Assembly (NCBI GenBank): GCA_023436245.1
Contig: JAEZJZ010000083.1
Coordinates: 1-14,089 of the forward strand
Source of the DNA: Bacillota bacterium
Lineage (GTDB): Bacteria > Bacillota > UBA994 > UBA5500
Length of the DNA stretch: 14,089 nucleotides
Reading direction: 5' to 3'
Shown here: positions 6,704 through 13,888 of the stretch, one piece after another
Layout of the letters: each line of letters begins with the position of its first letter
Position numbering within the stretch: the stretch's first letter is position 1
Notes under the pieces: model-generated
Seen by the model: the letters and a program-made list of their open reading frames with translations, nothing else
The model's database searches: none
Told to the model about the DNA's origin: nothing
Translations under genes and position numbers: made by a program

Positions 6704-8112
6704 CTTACGGCTTCGCTGGGCTGTGCCTCAGAGGTATCAAGCAAGCGAATCTCCTGCCAGCGACCGGCCCGATAACGGATCAGGCTGAGCAAAAAGCGGA
6801 CAACCAAGTCAATGGTCATCGCCAGCCAAACCCCGGTGACCCCCATACCCATCCACTTGCCAAAGACGAAGGACAACGGCAGACGGATACCCCAAATGCC
6901 GATGCCGCCAATGTACATCGGCGCCCTGGTGTCGCCGGCGCCGCGCAACGCGCCATTCCAGACGCCTGACATCAACGAAGGCAGTTGCACCAGGCCCATC
7001 ATGCGCAGATAGATGGCTCCCAGCCTGATTACCTCAGCATCCTTCGAAAGCAGGCCTAGGATCTGCGTAGGCAGAATAATCAGCGCCCCACCGGTGAGAA
7101 TGGTCAGGATGATTCCCCATTTGGAAATTTCCTTAACATAACGCACAGCCAAATCCTTGCGTCTCGCACCCAGACTTTGCCCGACGAAGGCCGTTGCAGC
7201 GATGCCGAAGCCAGCTGAGGGCATGTAGGATAGGGATTCTGCATTTAGGCCCAGCTGATGAGCGGCCAAGGATGCCGTTCCGAAGCTGACGATCAGTCCC
7301 ATCATCACGATAGTAGCACCCTGCCAGAAGAGAGATTCAAACGCAGCCGGAACACCGATGCCGAGAATCCTGCGCATTTCGCTCGTGTCGAGACGAAAGC
7401 CCTGCCGCAGGCTCAACGAGACGACGGACAGCGGCCGCGTGATGGCGAACAGAGCTAAGATGGAGCCTAGGAACTGCGAAAGCAGCATCGCCCACGCCGC
7501 ACCAATCATGCCCATGGCTGGCAGTCCAAAGGGTCCGTAGATGAAGACGGCGTTGAGAATGACGTTGATCACATTCACGACAAAAGCGACTTGCATCGGG
7601 GTCTTGGTGTTACCGGCTCCCCGCAAAATGGAACCGATCACCTGCATCACCGCCATGAAAGGCGCACCCCAGATGGCTAGCTGGAGAAAACCGTGAGCGC
7701 TACGCAGCAGCTCGGGGTCCGGATGAAAAAGCAGCACCAAGAGGTTCTCAGCATTAGCCCAAATGGCTGTAGCGAGAACAAGAACCAAACCAACGGCCAG
7801 AGCCAACGCCTGTTTGGCCGTGCGATTCGCGGCCTGCGGGTTGTTGGCTCCCACCGAACGGGCGATGAGTACAGTCGCTCCCGTACCAATTGCACTGAAG
7901 ATGGCCCACAGAATCTGGGTCAGGCGGCTGCTAAGGCCAACGGCTGCCACGGCCTCAGCCCCGATCCGTCCAACCATGCCTGTAGCCACAATGCCGACCA
8001 GCATCTGCAGCACGTTTTCAATTGTCGCAGGCCAAACCATGCCCAGAATTCTCTGGCGGATTTCGGCCTGGCTCACTTCCGGTTGCGATAAGTTCGGCGC
8101 AGCAGTTGCCAT
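6700..8112 (-). CDS. MATE-family efflux transporter
   Basis: This multidrug and toxic compound extrusion family protein has 470 residues and about twelve hydrophobic membrane segments arranged as two related halves. Members export cationic drugs or metabolites in exchange for Na+ or H+. The N-half carries VGRIGAEAVAAVGLS and the repeated LRGAGNTKTPM / LRGAGDTRAPM signature appears in both halves, as expected from the internal duplication. The short hydrophilic N-terminus lies before the first membrane helix. The ATG at 8112 has an ideal AAGGAGGT site. The gene has its own promoter (8154-8183). Its TAA stop lies within the edge of repeat array B, so the exact C-terminus may have been set by the repeat. 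Substrate unknown. Confidence 0.93.
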   Translation of the reverse strand: MATAAPNLSQPEVSQAEIRQRILGMVWPATIENVLQMLVGIVATGMVGRIGAEAVAAVGLSSRLTQILWAIFSAIGTGATVLIARSVGANNPQAANRTAKQALALAVGLVLVLATAIWANAENLLVLLFHPDPELLRSAHGFLQLAIWGAPFMAVMQVIGSILRGAGNTKTPMQVAFVVNVINVILNAVFIYGPFGLPAMGMIGAAWAMLLSQFLGSILALFAITRPLSVVSLSLRQGFRLDTSEMRRILGIGVPAAFESLFWQGATIVMMGLIVSFGTASLAAHQLGLNAESLSYMPSAGFGIAATAFVGQSLGARRKDLAVRYVKEISKWGIILTILTGGALIILPTQILGLLSKDAEVIRLGAIYLRMMGLVQLPSLMSGVWNGALRGAGDTRAPMYIGGIGIWGIRLPLSFVFGKWMGMGVTGVWLAMTIDLVVRFLLSLIRYRAGRWQEIRLLDTSEAQPSEAVS

Positions 8113-8153
8113 ACGGAACCTCCTTCTCAGTCAAGGCCCAGTCAAACTCGACC

Positions 8154-8183
8154 ATTATAGCACCCCGAGCCTGCTTCCAGCAA
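8154..8183 (-). promoter_or_regulatory. Candidate sigma-A promoter of the MATE gene
   Basis: On the minus strand, a perfect TATAAT (plus 8154-8159) lies 18 bp after TTGCTG (plus 8178-8183), about 40 bp before the MATE start codon. The -35 box is weak. Confidence 0.6.
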
Positions 8184-8257
8184 AGAATACAAGGTGCGTG
8201 CCATCGAATGGCGTGAGTCTGGCTCGCGCGCACTAGCTGCTGCGACCTGGCAATCGG

Positions 8258-9370
8258 CTATGCCTTCGCCTGGATCCTCTCCTCACAGTAGTCGCAAACG
8301 TAAGTCTGCGGGTGCGACCCGTGAGCACGGAAGCTAGGCTGCGCGGACCGCTCCCCGTTGGTGACGCAGCGCGGGTTGGGGCAAAGCAGGTCATTGCGGA
8401 AACCTGCCGGTTCAGTGGCGGCTTGCTCCACCCCGCCGGGGGCATTCTCGATCAACCCGAGCTGCAGTGTGATCAATGCCATGCGTGCGAATACGCCGTA
8501 TGCCGCTTGGCGGAAGTAGGTGGAACGCGGGTCGGCGTCTACTTGATAAGCAATCTCGTTCACGCGCGGCAGGGGATGCATCACCATCAGATCAGGCTTG
8601 GCCAGCCCCAACTTGTCAACATCCAAGACATACGAGTCCTTCAGACGCTGGTAGTCTGCCTCTTGCGGAAAGCGCTCGCGCTGAATGCGCGTCATGTACA
8701 GGATATCGACGTGAGCGATTGCGTCCTCTAATCGGCGGTACTCATGCAGCGTGACTTGTTGTTGTTGCAACTCGTCTTTCAGCGCCTTGGGCAGACTGAG
8801 CTCTTCCGGGGAAATGAGCACGAAATCGCGCGTCTGGTACCTGGCGAGCGTGTGAATTAGCGAGTGTACCGTGCGGCCATACTTGAGGTCGCCGCAAAAA
8901 GCGACGCGGTGCCCGCGGACACCCCCTTTCGTTTCCACTATGGTCAAGAGGTCGGTTAGCGTCTGAGTCGGATGTTGGTGCCCGCCATCACCTGCGTTGA
9001 CCACCGGGACGGACGCATACTCCGCCGCCAGCTTGGCGGCGCCCTCCATGGGGTGGCGCATCACCAGCACATCCGCGTAGCTGGACATCACCCGAATCGT
9101 GTCAGCGATACTCTCACCCTTGGCGGCTGAACTGGATCTGGCATCGCTGAACCCAAGGGTGCTCCCGCCCATGCGCAACATCGCTGACTCGAAGCTCAGC
9201 TTAGTGCGCGTACTCGGTTCGTAGAACAACGTGGCCAAAATCCTGCCGCTACAGGTGTTTCGGAAGTCCTGCGGCCGCCGCACCATCTCCTGCGCAACCC
9301 GCAGCAGATGGTCGATGTCTCCCAGTGAAAAATCGTCCAGCGAAACCAAACTCCTGCCGACAATGCTCAC
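8258..9370 (-). CDS. pyrB: Aspartate carbamoyltransferase with C-terminal PyrI-like zinc domain
   Basis: The enzyme condenses carbamoyl phosphate and aspartate, the committed step of pyrimidine synthesis. The carbamoyl-phosphate loop STRT is at residues 53-56 and HPLPR at 265-269. The catalytic chain ends near residue 308, where most bacterial enzymes stop. After a short linker, residues about 324-370 carry C330-X4-C335 and C359-X2-C362, the spacing of the zinc domain of the E. coli regulatory chain PyrI. The PyrI nucleotide-binding domain is absent. I place the start at GTG 9370 (370 aa), because GGGGAGGT lies seven bases before it; the frame open to 9445 adds an unrelated leader that overlaps the attenuator. 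Regulated by the PyrR-type attenuator at 9403-9487. Confidence 0.93.
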   Translation of the reverse strand: MSIVGRSLVSLDDFSLGDIDHLLRVAQEMVRRPQDFRNTCSGRILATLFYEPSTRTKLSFESAMLRMGGSTLGFSDARSSSAAKGESIADTIRVMSSYADVLVMRHPMEGAAKLAAEYASVPVVNAGDGGHQHPTQTLTDLLTIVETKGGVRGHRVAFCGDLKYGRTVHSLIHTLARYQTRDFVLISPEELSLPKALKDELQQQQVTLHEYRRLEDAIAHVDILYMTRIQRERFPQEADYQRLKDSYVLDVDKLGLAKPDLMVMHPLPRVNEIAYQVDADPRSTYFRQAAYGVFARMALITLQLGLIENAPGGVEQAATEPAGFRNDLLCPNPRCVTNGERSAQPSFRAHGSHPQTYVCDYCEERIQAKA

Positions 9371-9402
9371 TAAACTTACCTCCCCACAGTGTGTATGAAT
9401 GG

Positions 9403-9435
9403 AAAATGCCTTTCGGCCAATAGCGGCAGAAAGGC
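9403..9435 (-). terminator. Attenuator terminator in the pyrB leader
   Basis: On the minus strand GCCTTTC pairs with GAAAGGC, with an inner GCC/GGC stem across one mismatch, followed by ATTTT. It lies between the pyrB promoter and start codon. Its 5' arm (9429-9435) also pairs with the 3' arm of the PyrR-site hairpin, so the two states exclude each other. Confidence 0.78.
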
Positions 9436-9459
9436 AGGAATACAATCCTATGCTGCCTT
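9431..9459 (-). promoter_or_regulatory. Antiterminator hairpin in the pyrB leader
   Basis: On the minus strand AAGGCAG (plus 9453-9459) pairs with CTGCCTT (plus 9431-9437). This hairpin uses the 3' arm of the PyrR-binding hairpin and the 5' arm of the terminator, so it can form only when PyrR is not bound, and it prevents termination. Confidence 0.72.
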
Positions 9460-9487
9460 CCTAGTCTCACAGGACTACCTTAAAGGC
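9455..9487 (-). promoter_or_regulatory. PyrR-binding hairpin (anti-antiterminator)
   Basis: On the minus strand GCCTT and AAGGC form a lower stem, TAAGG/GG an asymmetric internal loop, TAGTC and GACTA the upper stem, and CTGTGA the terminal loop. AGTCCTGTGAGACT matches the PyrR consensus ARUCCNGNGAGGYU with one change (G to A), which turns a U-G pair into U-A. UMP-bound PyrR would stabilise this hairpin and favour termination. Confidence 0.8.
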
Positions 9488-9501
9488 CACTCGTTTGTTG
9501 G

Positions 9502-9530
9502 AGCATAGCACACGCTAATTAGTTCGTCAA
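9502..9530 (-). promoter_or_regulatory. pyrB promoter
   Basis: On the minus strand TTGACG (plus 9525-9530) and TATGCT (plus 9502-9507) are separated by exactly 17 bp. Transcription would begin near 9495, just upstream of the PyrR-binding hairpin. Confidence 0.8.
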
Positions 9531-9554
9531 ACGCCAGCTTGGAACGACGGTTCC

Positions 9555-10265
9555 CTATTTTGCCGGAACATAGCCGACGGCTTCCTGTGGAAGCACGCGG
9601 ATGATGCCGAAGGGAGTGCTCTCGGTAGTCTGCCCCGCCGGGTTATCCTTCAGCACCTGCTTGAAGGGAAAACTCTTCAGATCGGGACTGGAGACACCGA
9701 TCACATTGCACCCGATGTCATTGGCGTCAACCACCGCTACCGGCGCACCCACCTTGTCGCTCGCTTGGCGACAAATGGCATCTGCATTTTCCAGGCCAAG
9801 CACCACATGACGGTTATACGGAGGGATGTTGTAGTGAGCCGGTCCGTCAATTGAGCGGGCCTTGTGACCGGCGATGTTGTAGAACATGCCGCTGATGCCG
9901 AAGATCTTGAAAAAGCCGCCGATGATGGCTGCCAGGAGGATGCGGGGGGCACCTACCTCGCGGATAGCCATCTCCATCGTCTCGGGCATGCCGAGTCCGA
10001 TTCCGTACGAGGCCTTCTTCACAAAGCGTACCAGAAAACGAGCCAAGGGGCTTGGCTTGATGTCATCCACATGGATGGCCCGACCCTGGCTGGCAGCGGT
10101 GGCCTTTTCTCCCATGAAGACGATATCGCCCGGCTTGAGCTTCGGCTGCACATAGCGCACCAACAACTCCCCGATATCCTCGCCCTTCATGATCACGTGA
10201 GTCTTAATCATGATGCGTTCGTAGGCCTTGCCGTCAACCTGAACTACTGGAACATATTCTCTCAT
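9555..10265 (-). CDS. CofE-like (F420-0:L-glutamate ligase domain) protein
   Basis: The 236-residue protein resembles the coenzyme F420-0:gamma-glutamyl ligase domain. In methanogens and actinobacteria CofE adds glutamate to F420-0 using GTP. Visible features are the N-terminal TH(V)IMKGEDI segment, a KPGDIVFMGEK block, a glycine-rich GIGLGMPETMEMA stretch, a hydrophobic segment (ILLAAIIGGFFKIFG), and the late DANDIGCNVIG motif that fits the family's metal/nucleotide site. I see no other F420 genes, and homologs of this type occur in Bacillota not known to make F420, so the substrate may differ. AGGAGGC precedes the ATG. It ends 184 bp before the pyrB start, with the pyrB promoter in between. 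Confidence 0.78.
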   Translation of the reverse strand: MREYVPVVQVDGKAYERIMIKTHVIMKGEDIGELLVRYVQPKLKPGDIVFMGEKATAASQGRAIHVDDIKPSPLARFLVRFVKKASYGIGLGMPETMEMAIREVGAPRILLAAIIGGFFKIFGISGMFYNIAGHKARSIDGPAHYNIPPYNRHVVLGLENADAICRQASDKVGAPVAVVDANDIGCNVIGVSSPDLKSFPFKQVLKDNPAGQTTESTPFGIIRVLPQEAVGYVPAK

Positions 10266-10430
10266 CTAGTTTGCCTCCTGATCCCTGCGTGGAACGTGTC
10301 ACAACAAATGCTGCTGCATTGCTTTGGCGCCACCTGGGCGCAGCGCGTTCCTTACTATCATACCTTGCCGCAAGGCAGTTTGGATATACCTTCCGCTCAG
10401 GATCCAGGCAGGCGAGCTAACGGAGGGGAA

Positions 10431-11186
10431 CTAAAGCTGCTTTTGTGCGAAGGAGCGCAAGGCAAGCAATAGCAGCAGGCAGGTCAACCCCAGCGTGCTG
10501 ACGATATTGGGCAAGAGCGCCTTCGCTTCAACCAGCCTTTGCAGCAGAGCGACATTCTGAGCGGCCAGAGCGATCGGGCTAAGCCTCGTAAACCAAGGAA
10601 AGAAGTCCAGGATGAGCAGCGCCAACAGCACACTGCCAGTCAGCAGCAGTCCGGCGTAGTGGCCGTTGACCAGAGTAGACGCCGCCAACAGCAAACCGAG
10701 GACAAATGCGCCAAAGAGCCAGAGACAGGCCAAGGAGAAGCCGAGTTGGGCTGTGGGATAGTCGCCAAACAAGTAGCCTGTATAGACCCGACAGAGCGAA
10801 AGCGAGGCGAAATAGCTGGCCGTCCAGAGCAGCAGGGCGGCAACGTACTTGGCGATGATCACAGTACCGCGAGAGACGCCCTTGGAGAGAACGTTGATCA
10901 GGGTACCCTTGCTCACTTCCAGCGAGACGGTGCCGCTGAACACGAGCAGCATCACGATCAGCCCCATCTGGGTCGTGTTCTTGAACAACTGCGCATAGGC
11001 GTCAAGCCAGCTGGGCTCGGGCAGGGAGATAGCCAGTCCGGCGCTGGCCAGAACATCAGGCATGATCTTGGCCAAGAGCGGGCTGAGCATGCCAAACATG
11101 GCAAACACGGACAGCATGATTGCCGCCTTGTACGTTCTGGCCTGCTCCATCAGTTCCTTGCGTACTAAAACCAGGAAGACGTTCAT
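10431..11186 (-). CDS. ABC transporter permease (ABC-2 type, YxlG-like)
   Basis: This 251-residue integral membrane protein has about six hydrophobic segments and starts with the VRKELMEQARTYKA cytosolic segment common in ABC-2 permeases. The central GTLINVLSKGVSRGTVIIAKY stretch is typical of this class. Its ATG overlaps the stop of the ATPase gene by four bases (ATGA), a sign of translational coupling. It would form the membrane part of an exporter with the upstream ATPase. Position and size match YxlG of the Bacillus subtilis sigY operon, but the sequence alone does not show the substrate. Confidence 0.85.
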   Translation of the reverse strand: MNVFLVLVRKELMEQARTYKAAIMLSVFAMFGMLSPLLAKIMPDVLASAGLAISLPEPSWLDAYAQLFKNTTQMGLIVMLLVFSGTVSLEVSKGTLINVLSKGVSRGTVIIAKYVAALLLWTASYFASLSLCRVYTGYLFGDYPTAQLGFSLACLWLFGAFVLGLLLAASTLVNGHYAGLLLTGSVLLALLILDFFPWFTRLSPIALAAQNVALLQRLVEAKALLPNIVSTLGLTCLLLLLALRSFAQKQL

Positions 11187-12100
11187 TTTACCAACTCCAT
11201 AAACACATGTTCCAAAGATGGCTCAAGTACTTCCAGTTTGCGGATGACTATCTGCTCTTGCAGCAGCAGTTCCATCAGCGCCCTTTCCGGATGCGGCAGA
11301 CGCGCACAATGAACGGTGAACGAACAACCTTCAACAAAAACGCCAGTCACACCAGCCAGCGTCTGGAGACGCTCTGTCAGACGCTCCGCCTGTGACGCAT
11401 CGGCCAACTCAATGTGCAAGGCATCCTGCCTGTAAGTACCTCGGATGTCAGACAGGCTACTTTGCAGGAGCAGTCTACCTTGATCCAACACTGCAATCTG
11501 GTCGCAGACGCGCTCCACATCGGTGAGGATGTGCGTGGAGAAGAGCACAGTGGTCCTCTCCCGCACAGTCGAGATAATCTCCAGAATCTCTTTTCTCCCG
11601 ACCGGATCAAGGGCTGACGTGGGCTCATCGCAGATCAGCAGCCTTGGCTCATTCAGCAACGCTTGGGCAATGCCCAGCCGCTGCCGCATTCCGCGCGAAA
11701 AGCCGTGAACTCTCCTTCCCGACACAGTCAGTCCAACCAACTCAAGCAACTCGCTAATTCTCTTGTCTAGGTTTGCCGCCGTCAACCCGCCAATGCGGCC
11801 ACAAAACTGGAGATACTCCCTGGCTGTCATATAACCGTAGAACTCAGGCACGTCCGGCAGATAGCCAATCAGGCGATTGGTTCTGCTGTTGCCATAGGTT
11901 ACTCGTTCACCGCAGACGGAAATCTGACCACCGGTAGGCCTCAGAAAACCGAGCACCATCTTCATGGTCGTCGTCTTGCCGGCGCCATTCTTGCCAATAA
12001 AGCCGAAAACCGAGTGTTCGGGGATGCGTAGACTCAGGTCGTGAACGGCCACCACATCCCCAAATCGTTTGCTCAAATGGTCCAGCTGTAGAACGTGCAC
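11183..12100 (-). CDS. ABC transporter ATP-binding protein (YxlF-like)
   Basis: This 305-residue ATPase has Walker A GKNGAGKT at residues 36-43, a divergent signature FSRGMRQ near 134-140, Walker B LLICDEP at 154-160 with E159 the catalytic glutamate, and a switch histidine in STHIL. Residues beyond about 215 form a C-terminal extension typical of CcmA/DrrA-type exporters. It starts with GTG at 12100, whose first base is also the last base of the upstream TAG stop; GGGGTGA lies before it. It energises the permease encoded downstream. The gene order small PLDc_N protein, ATPase, permease matches yxlE-yxlF-yxlG. Confidence 0.93.
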   Translation of the reverse strand: MHVLQLDHLSKRFGDVVAVHDLSLRIPEHSVFGFIGKNGAGKTTTMKMVLGFLRPTGGQISVCGERVTYGNSRTNRLIGYLPDVPEFYGYMTAREYLQFCGRIGGLTAANLDKRISELLELVGLTVSGRRVHGFSRGMRQRLGIAQALLNEPRLLICDEPTSALDPVGRKEILEIISTVRERTTVLFSTHILTDVERVCDQIAVLDQGRLLLQSSLSDIRGTYRQDALHIELADASQAERLTERLQTLAGVTGVFVEGCSFTVHCARLPHPERALMELLLQEQIVIRKLEVLEPSLEHVFMELVK

Positions 12101-12300
12101 TACTCTTCACCCCTGCCAGTTGTGAAGTACAACACTGGCCCCAGTATCTGCAGGAACAGCACCAGCACGATCCACAGGCCACGATTACCCCAGCGATAGT
12201 GCTGGTGTTTGAGTACATGCAGTAGCGCTGTTATCGCCAGCACGACTTGCAGCAGGATGATCGGAATCAGGAACGGAAGATACGCTATGAACGTTTCCAC
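12100..12300 (-). CDS. PLDc_N-type small membrane protein (YxlE-like)
   Basis: This is a 66-residue protein with two hydrophobic segments separated by a basic loop (HVLKHQHYRWGNRGLW), as in proteins with only the phospholipase-D-nuclease N-terminal domain. No catalytic PLD motif is present, so it is not a lipase. YxlE of Bacillus subtilis is of this kind and lies before an ABC ATPase and permease; it is reported to act with YxlD as a negative regulator of SigY. I prefer GTG at 12300 because GGAGGG lies six bases upstream; an earlier GTG at 12306 directly abuts that site. It sits 12 bp after the XRE gene and shares one base with the ATPase gene. Confidence 0.8.
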   Translation of the reverse strand: METFIAYLPFLIPIILLQVVLAITALLHVLKHQHYRWGNRGLWIVLVLFLQILGPVLYFTTGRGEE

Positions 12301-12312
12301 AAGCACCCCTCC

Positions 12313-13416
12313 CTATAGTTGCTCCAGCCTTGCGGCGAGTCGCTGATACCTCTCGTTAGCCGCAAGCTGCTGAAAGACCGGATTCTCCAGGACACAGTTC
12401 TTCGCGCTCTCGATGATCACGTGCTCATCGCGCGGAGCAGCCAGACCCAGGTCGAGCGAGGAGAAGAGGTCCTCGAGTCGATTGAAAAGAACACTGCCAC
12501 GCGGACGGATGGAGATGCCCCGGCTGGAAAGCAGGTTCACATAGTCTTCAAGGGAGGCCAGTGCCTGCTCTTCGTCACCATCGGTCAGAAAGAGTTGCGC
12601 AGCAGAGAGATGGATTTGGTAGTAGAGGCCAGGGTGCACGCGCTCCATATCAAAAGCCTCCCCGGTTCGTAGCACCGCTTGCAGGCATAAACGCAGCCGC
12701 TCGGAGTTGCCCGCAGCCAGCATCAACAGGTCTGGAGCCGCACCGAGTACGCCGACGATGTTCCCAAAGATGAAAGTCTGAATCATACCGTCCGCCTTAT
12801 CTACCTTACCTGCCATTTGGTAAGCCTTGGCCAGCAGTATCTGCGGAGACACAGGCAATTCGACCGTCCCTTCCAGAAGTTCAATGGCCTTCTCCGGCTG
12901 CTGTAAGGCCAGATAACAACCTGCGCGCATCTGCAAGGCCTGTTTGGCCAAGGCGGCGTCGTTGCTTTCCTGTTCAACCCGCAGGAACAGCGCCAGTGCC
13001 TCTTGCGTCACCTTGCTGACTGCTTCGGGGCCACCTGCCAGGGATGCATGATTGAGCAGCAGAGTCCCCATCAGGAAGAGCAGGTGCCAACATGAGAAAT
13101 AGTTCTTAATGTATTGCTGACAGTCGGCATACACAGTCTCAAACGGCGCCGAAGCGAATTTCCCAGCTAGCTGTAGATAGAGCCGCTTGATGGCGTCAGC
13201 CGACATTTGTGGCTGATAGCCGATCAACTCATCCACGCTGATGTCGAAGTACGCAGCCAACACAGGCAAGAGCGCAATGTCTGGATAGCACTGCCCAGAT
13301 TCCCATTTGGAGACGGCCGGCTTGGATACGCCCAGATGAGCCGCCAGCTCCTCCTGCGTCACACCCTTCTCGCGCCTTCTGGCAGCGATGTTGGCGCCTA
13401 TGGTGATCGTCTTCAT
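12313..13416 (-). CDS. XRE-family regulator with TPR-like C-terminal domain
   Basis: An N-terminal Cro/C1-type helix-turn-helix spans residues about 6-61 (KGVTQEELAAHLGVSKPAVSKWESG is the recognition region). The remaining 300 residues are helical with TPR-like character (QKPEKAIELLEG-like and EEQALASLEDYV repeats), suggesting a sensor or peptide-binding domain as in PlcR/Rgg-type regulators. It starts at ATG 13416 with GAGGAGGG upstream. It heads the operon with the PLDc_N protein and ABC exporter genes (12-bp gap), so it likely controls that exporter and its own expression. The ligand is unknown. Four GTTRA repeats upstream may be its operator. Confidence 0.88.
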   Translation of the reverse strand: MKTITIGANIAARRREKGVTQEELAAHLGVSKPAVSKWESGQCYPDIALLPVLAAYFDISVDELIGYQPQMSADAIKRLYLQLAGKFASAPFETVYADCQQYIKNYFSCWHLLFLMGTLLLNHASLAGGPEAVSKVTQEALALFLRVEQESNDAALAKQALQMRAGCYLALQQPEKAIELLEGTVELPVSPQILLAKAYQMAGKVDKADGMIQTFIFGNIVGVLGAAPDLLMLAAGNSERLRLCLQAVLRTGEAFDMERVHPGLYYQIHLSAAQLFLTDGDEEQALASLEDYVNLLSSRGISIRPRGSVLFNRLEDLFSSLDLGLAAPRDEHVIIESAKNCVLENPVFQQLAANERYQRLAARLEQL

Positions 13417-13436
13417 GGCAATCCCTCCTCGCCAGC

Positions 13437-13466
13437 ATTGTATTTCACCCAGAGCCTGTCCGGCAA
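13437..13466 (-). promoter_or_regulatory. Candidate promoter of the XRE-ABC operon
   Basis: On the minus strand TTGCCG (plus 13461-13466) and TACAAT (plus 13437-13442) are 18 bp apart. The predicted start would leave a leader of only about 14 bases, just long enough for the ribosome binding site, so another promoter further upstream is possible. Confidence 0.45.
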
Positions 13467-13476
13467 TGGAGCCATG

Positions 13477-13512
13477 GTTAACTTTAGTTAAAGAAGTTGA
13501 CCGCTAGTTAAC
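13477..13512. promoter_or_regulatory. Putative operator: four GTTRA repeats at helical spacing
   Basis: GTTA/GTTG motifs begin at 13477, 13487, 13496 and 13507, spaced 10, 9 and 11 bp, so they lie on one face of the helix. The first two also make a palindrome (TTAACT TT AGTTAA) and the last is an AGTTAACT palindrome. The cluster lies just upstream of the candidate promoter of the XRE gene and is the likely site for that regulator. Confidence 0.55.
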
Positions 13513-13609
13513 TCCCACCACCATGCATCGCTACCCACCTCGAAGTCCGTCCCCAATTATCCAAAGTGAATAATTCAGAACCGTCCCCAATTATTCATTT
13601 TCGACAAAT

Positions 13610-13644
13610 GCGAAAGCCCCGAGCGCATTGCTCGGGGCTTTCGC
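13610..13644 (-). terminator. Terminator hairpin after the expanded 5S copy
   Basis: A perfect 15-bp stem (13610-13624 with 13630-13644) has a 5-nt loop, 8 bp beyond the 3' end of the 5S-like gene. The T-run is poor on the minus strand (ATTTG), so strength depends on the stem. Confidence 0.7.
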
Positions 13645-13652
13645 AAAGGTAT

Positions 13653-13857
13653 TCTGGCAACGACCTACTCTCCCAGGGCGAACCCAAGTACCATCGGCGC
13701 TGGAGCGCGGCGCGGGCCGCGTTCCAGATGCCTTCGGCCCGCTCTCCCGTCAGGCCAGCGGGCGGGAGGACCGATCTTGCTTTGTGCCCTTAGCTTCTTT
13801 TGGTGTGTGGGTCAGATGGGAACTGGTGGGACCACTCTCCGCCATTCGTAACGATGC
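13653..13857 (-). rRNA. 5S rRNA-like gene with about 89-nt internal insertion
   Basis: The 3' third (13653-13700) is almost identical to the ordinary copy at 14001-14048, and 13790-13842 matches the 5' half (TTAGCTTC, then AGATGGGAAC and GGTGGG on the plus strand). Between them lies extra sequence, mainly 13701-13789, plus about 8 nt near 13798. The insert can form an 11-bp hairpin (13701-13711 with 13716-13726, one G-T) and a 7-bp hairpin (13737-13743 with 13757-13763). Helix I has mismatches at its outer end, so it may be either a functional expanded 5S, as reported in some Clostridia, or a decaying copy. The 5' end is approximate. Confidence 0.75.
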
Positions 13858-13870
13858 GCGAACCATGTGC

Positions 13871-13888
13871 GGCGCTTGCGCTAGCGCC
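13871..13888. other. Short hairpin between the two 5S copies
   Basis: GGCGCT and AGCGCC pair around a 6-nt loop just upstream of the expanded 5S 5' end on the minus strand. It may be a processing signal in the rRNA precursor; this is inference only. Confidence 0.35.

Noticed and set aside
9371..9445. N-terminal extension of PyrB
   Set aside because: It overlaps the attenuator terminator, has no ribosome binding site and does not resemble PyrB; GTG 9370 has an ideal site.
9541..9554. GGAAC/GTTCC hairpin after the CofE-like gene as a terminator
   Set aside because: Only five base pairs with no T-run on the minus strand.
9864..10472. 202-codon plus-strand open frame
   Set aside because: Antisense to the CofE-like gene and part of the permease gene, with no supporting start signal or homology.
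10539..11168. 209-codon plus-strand open frame
   Set aside because: Antisense to a membrane protein gene; the Gln/Glu/His-rich low-complexity product is a typical artefact.
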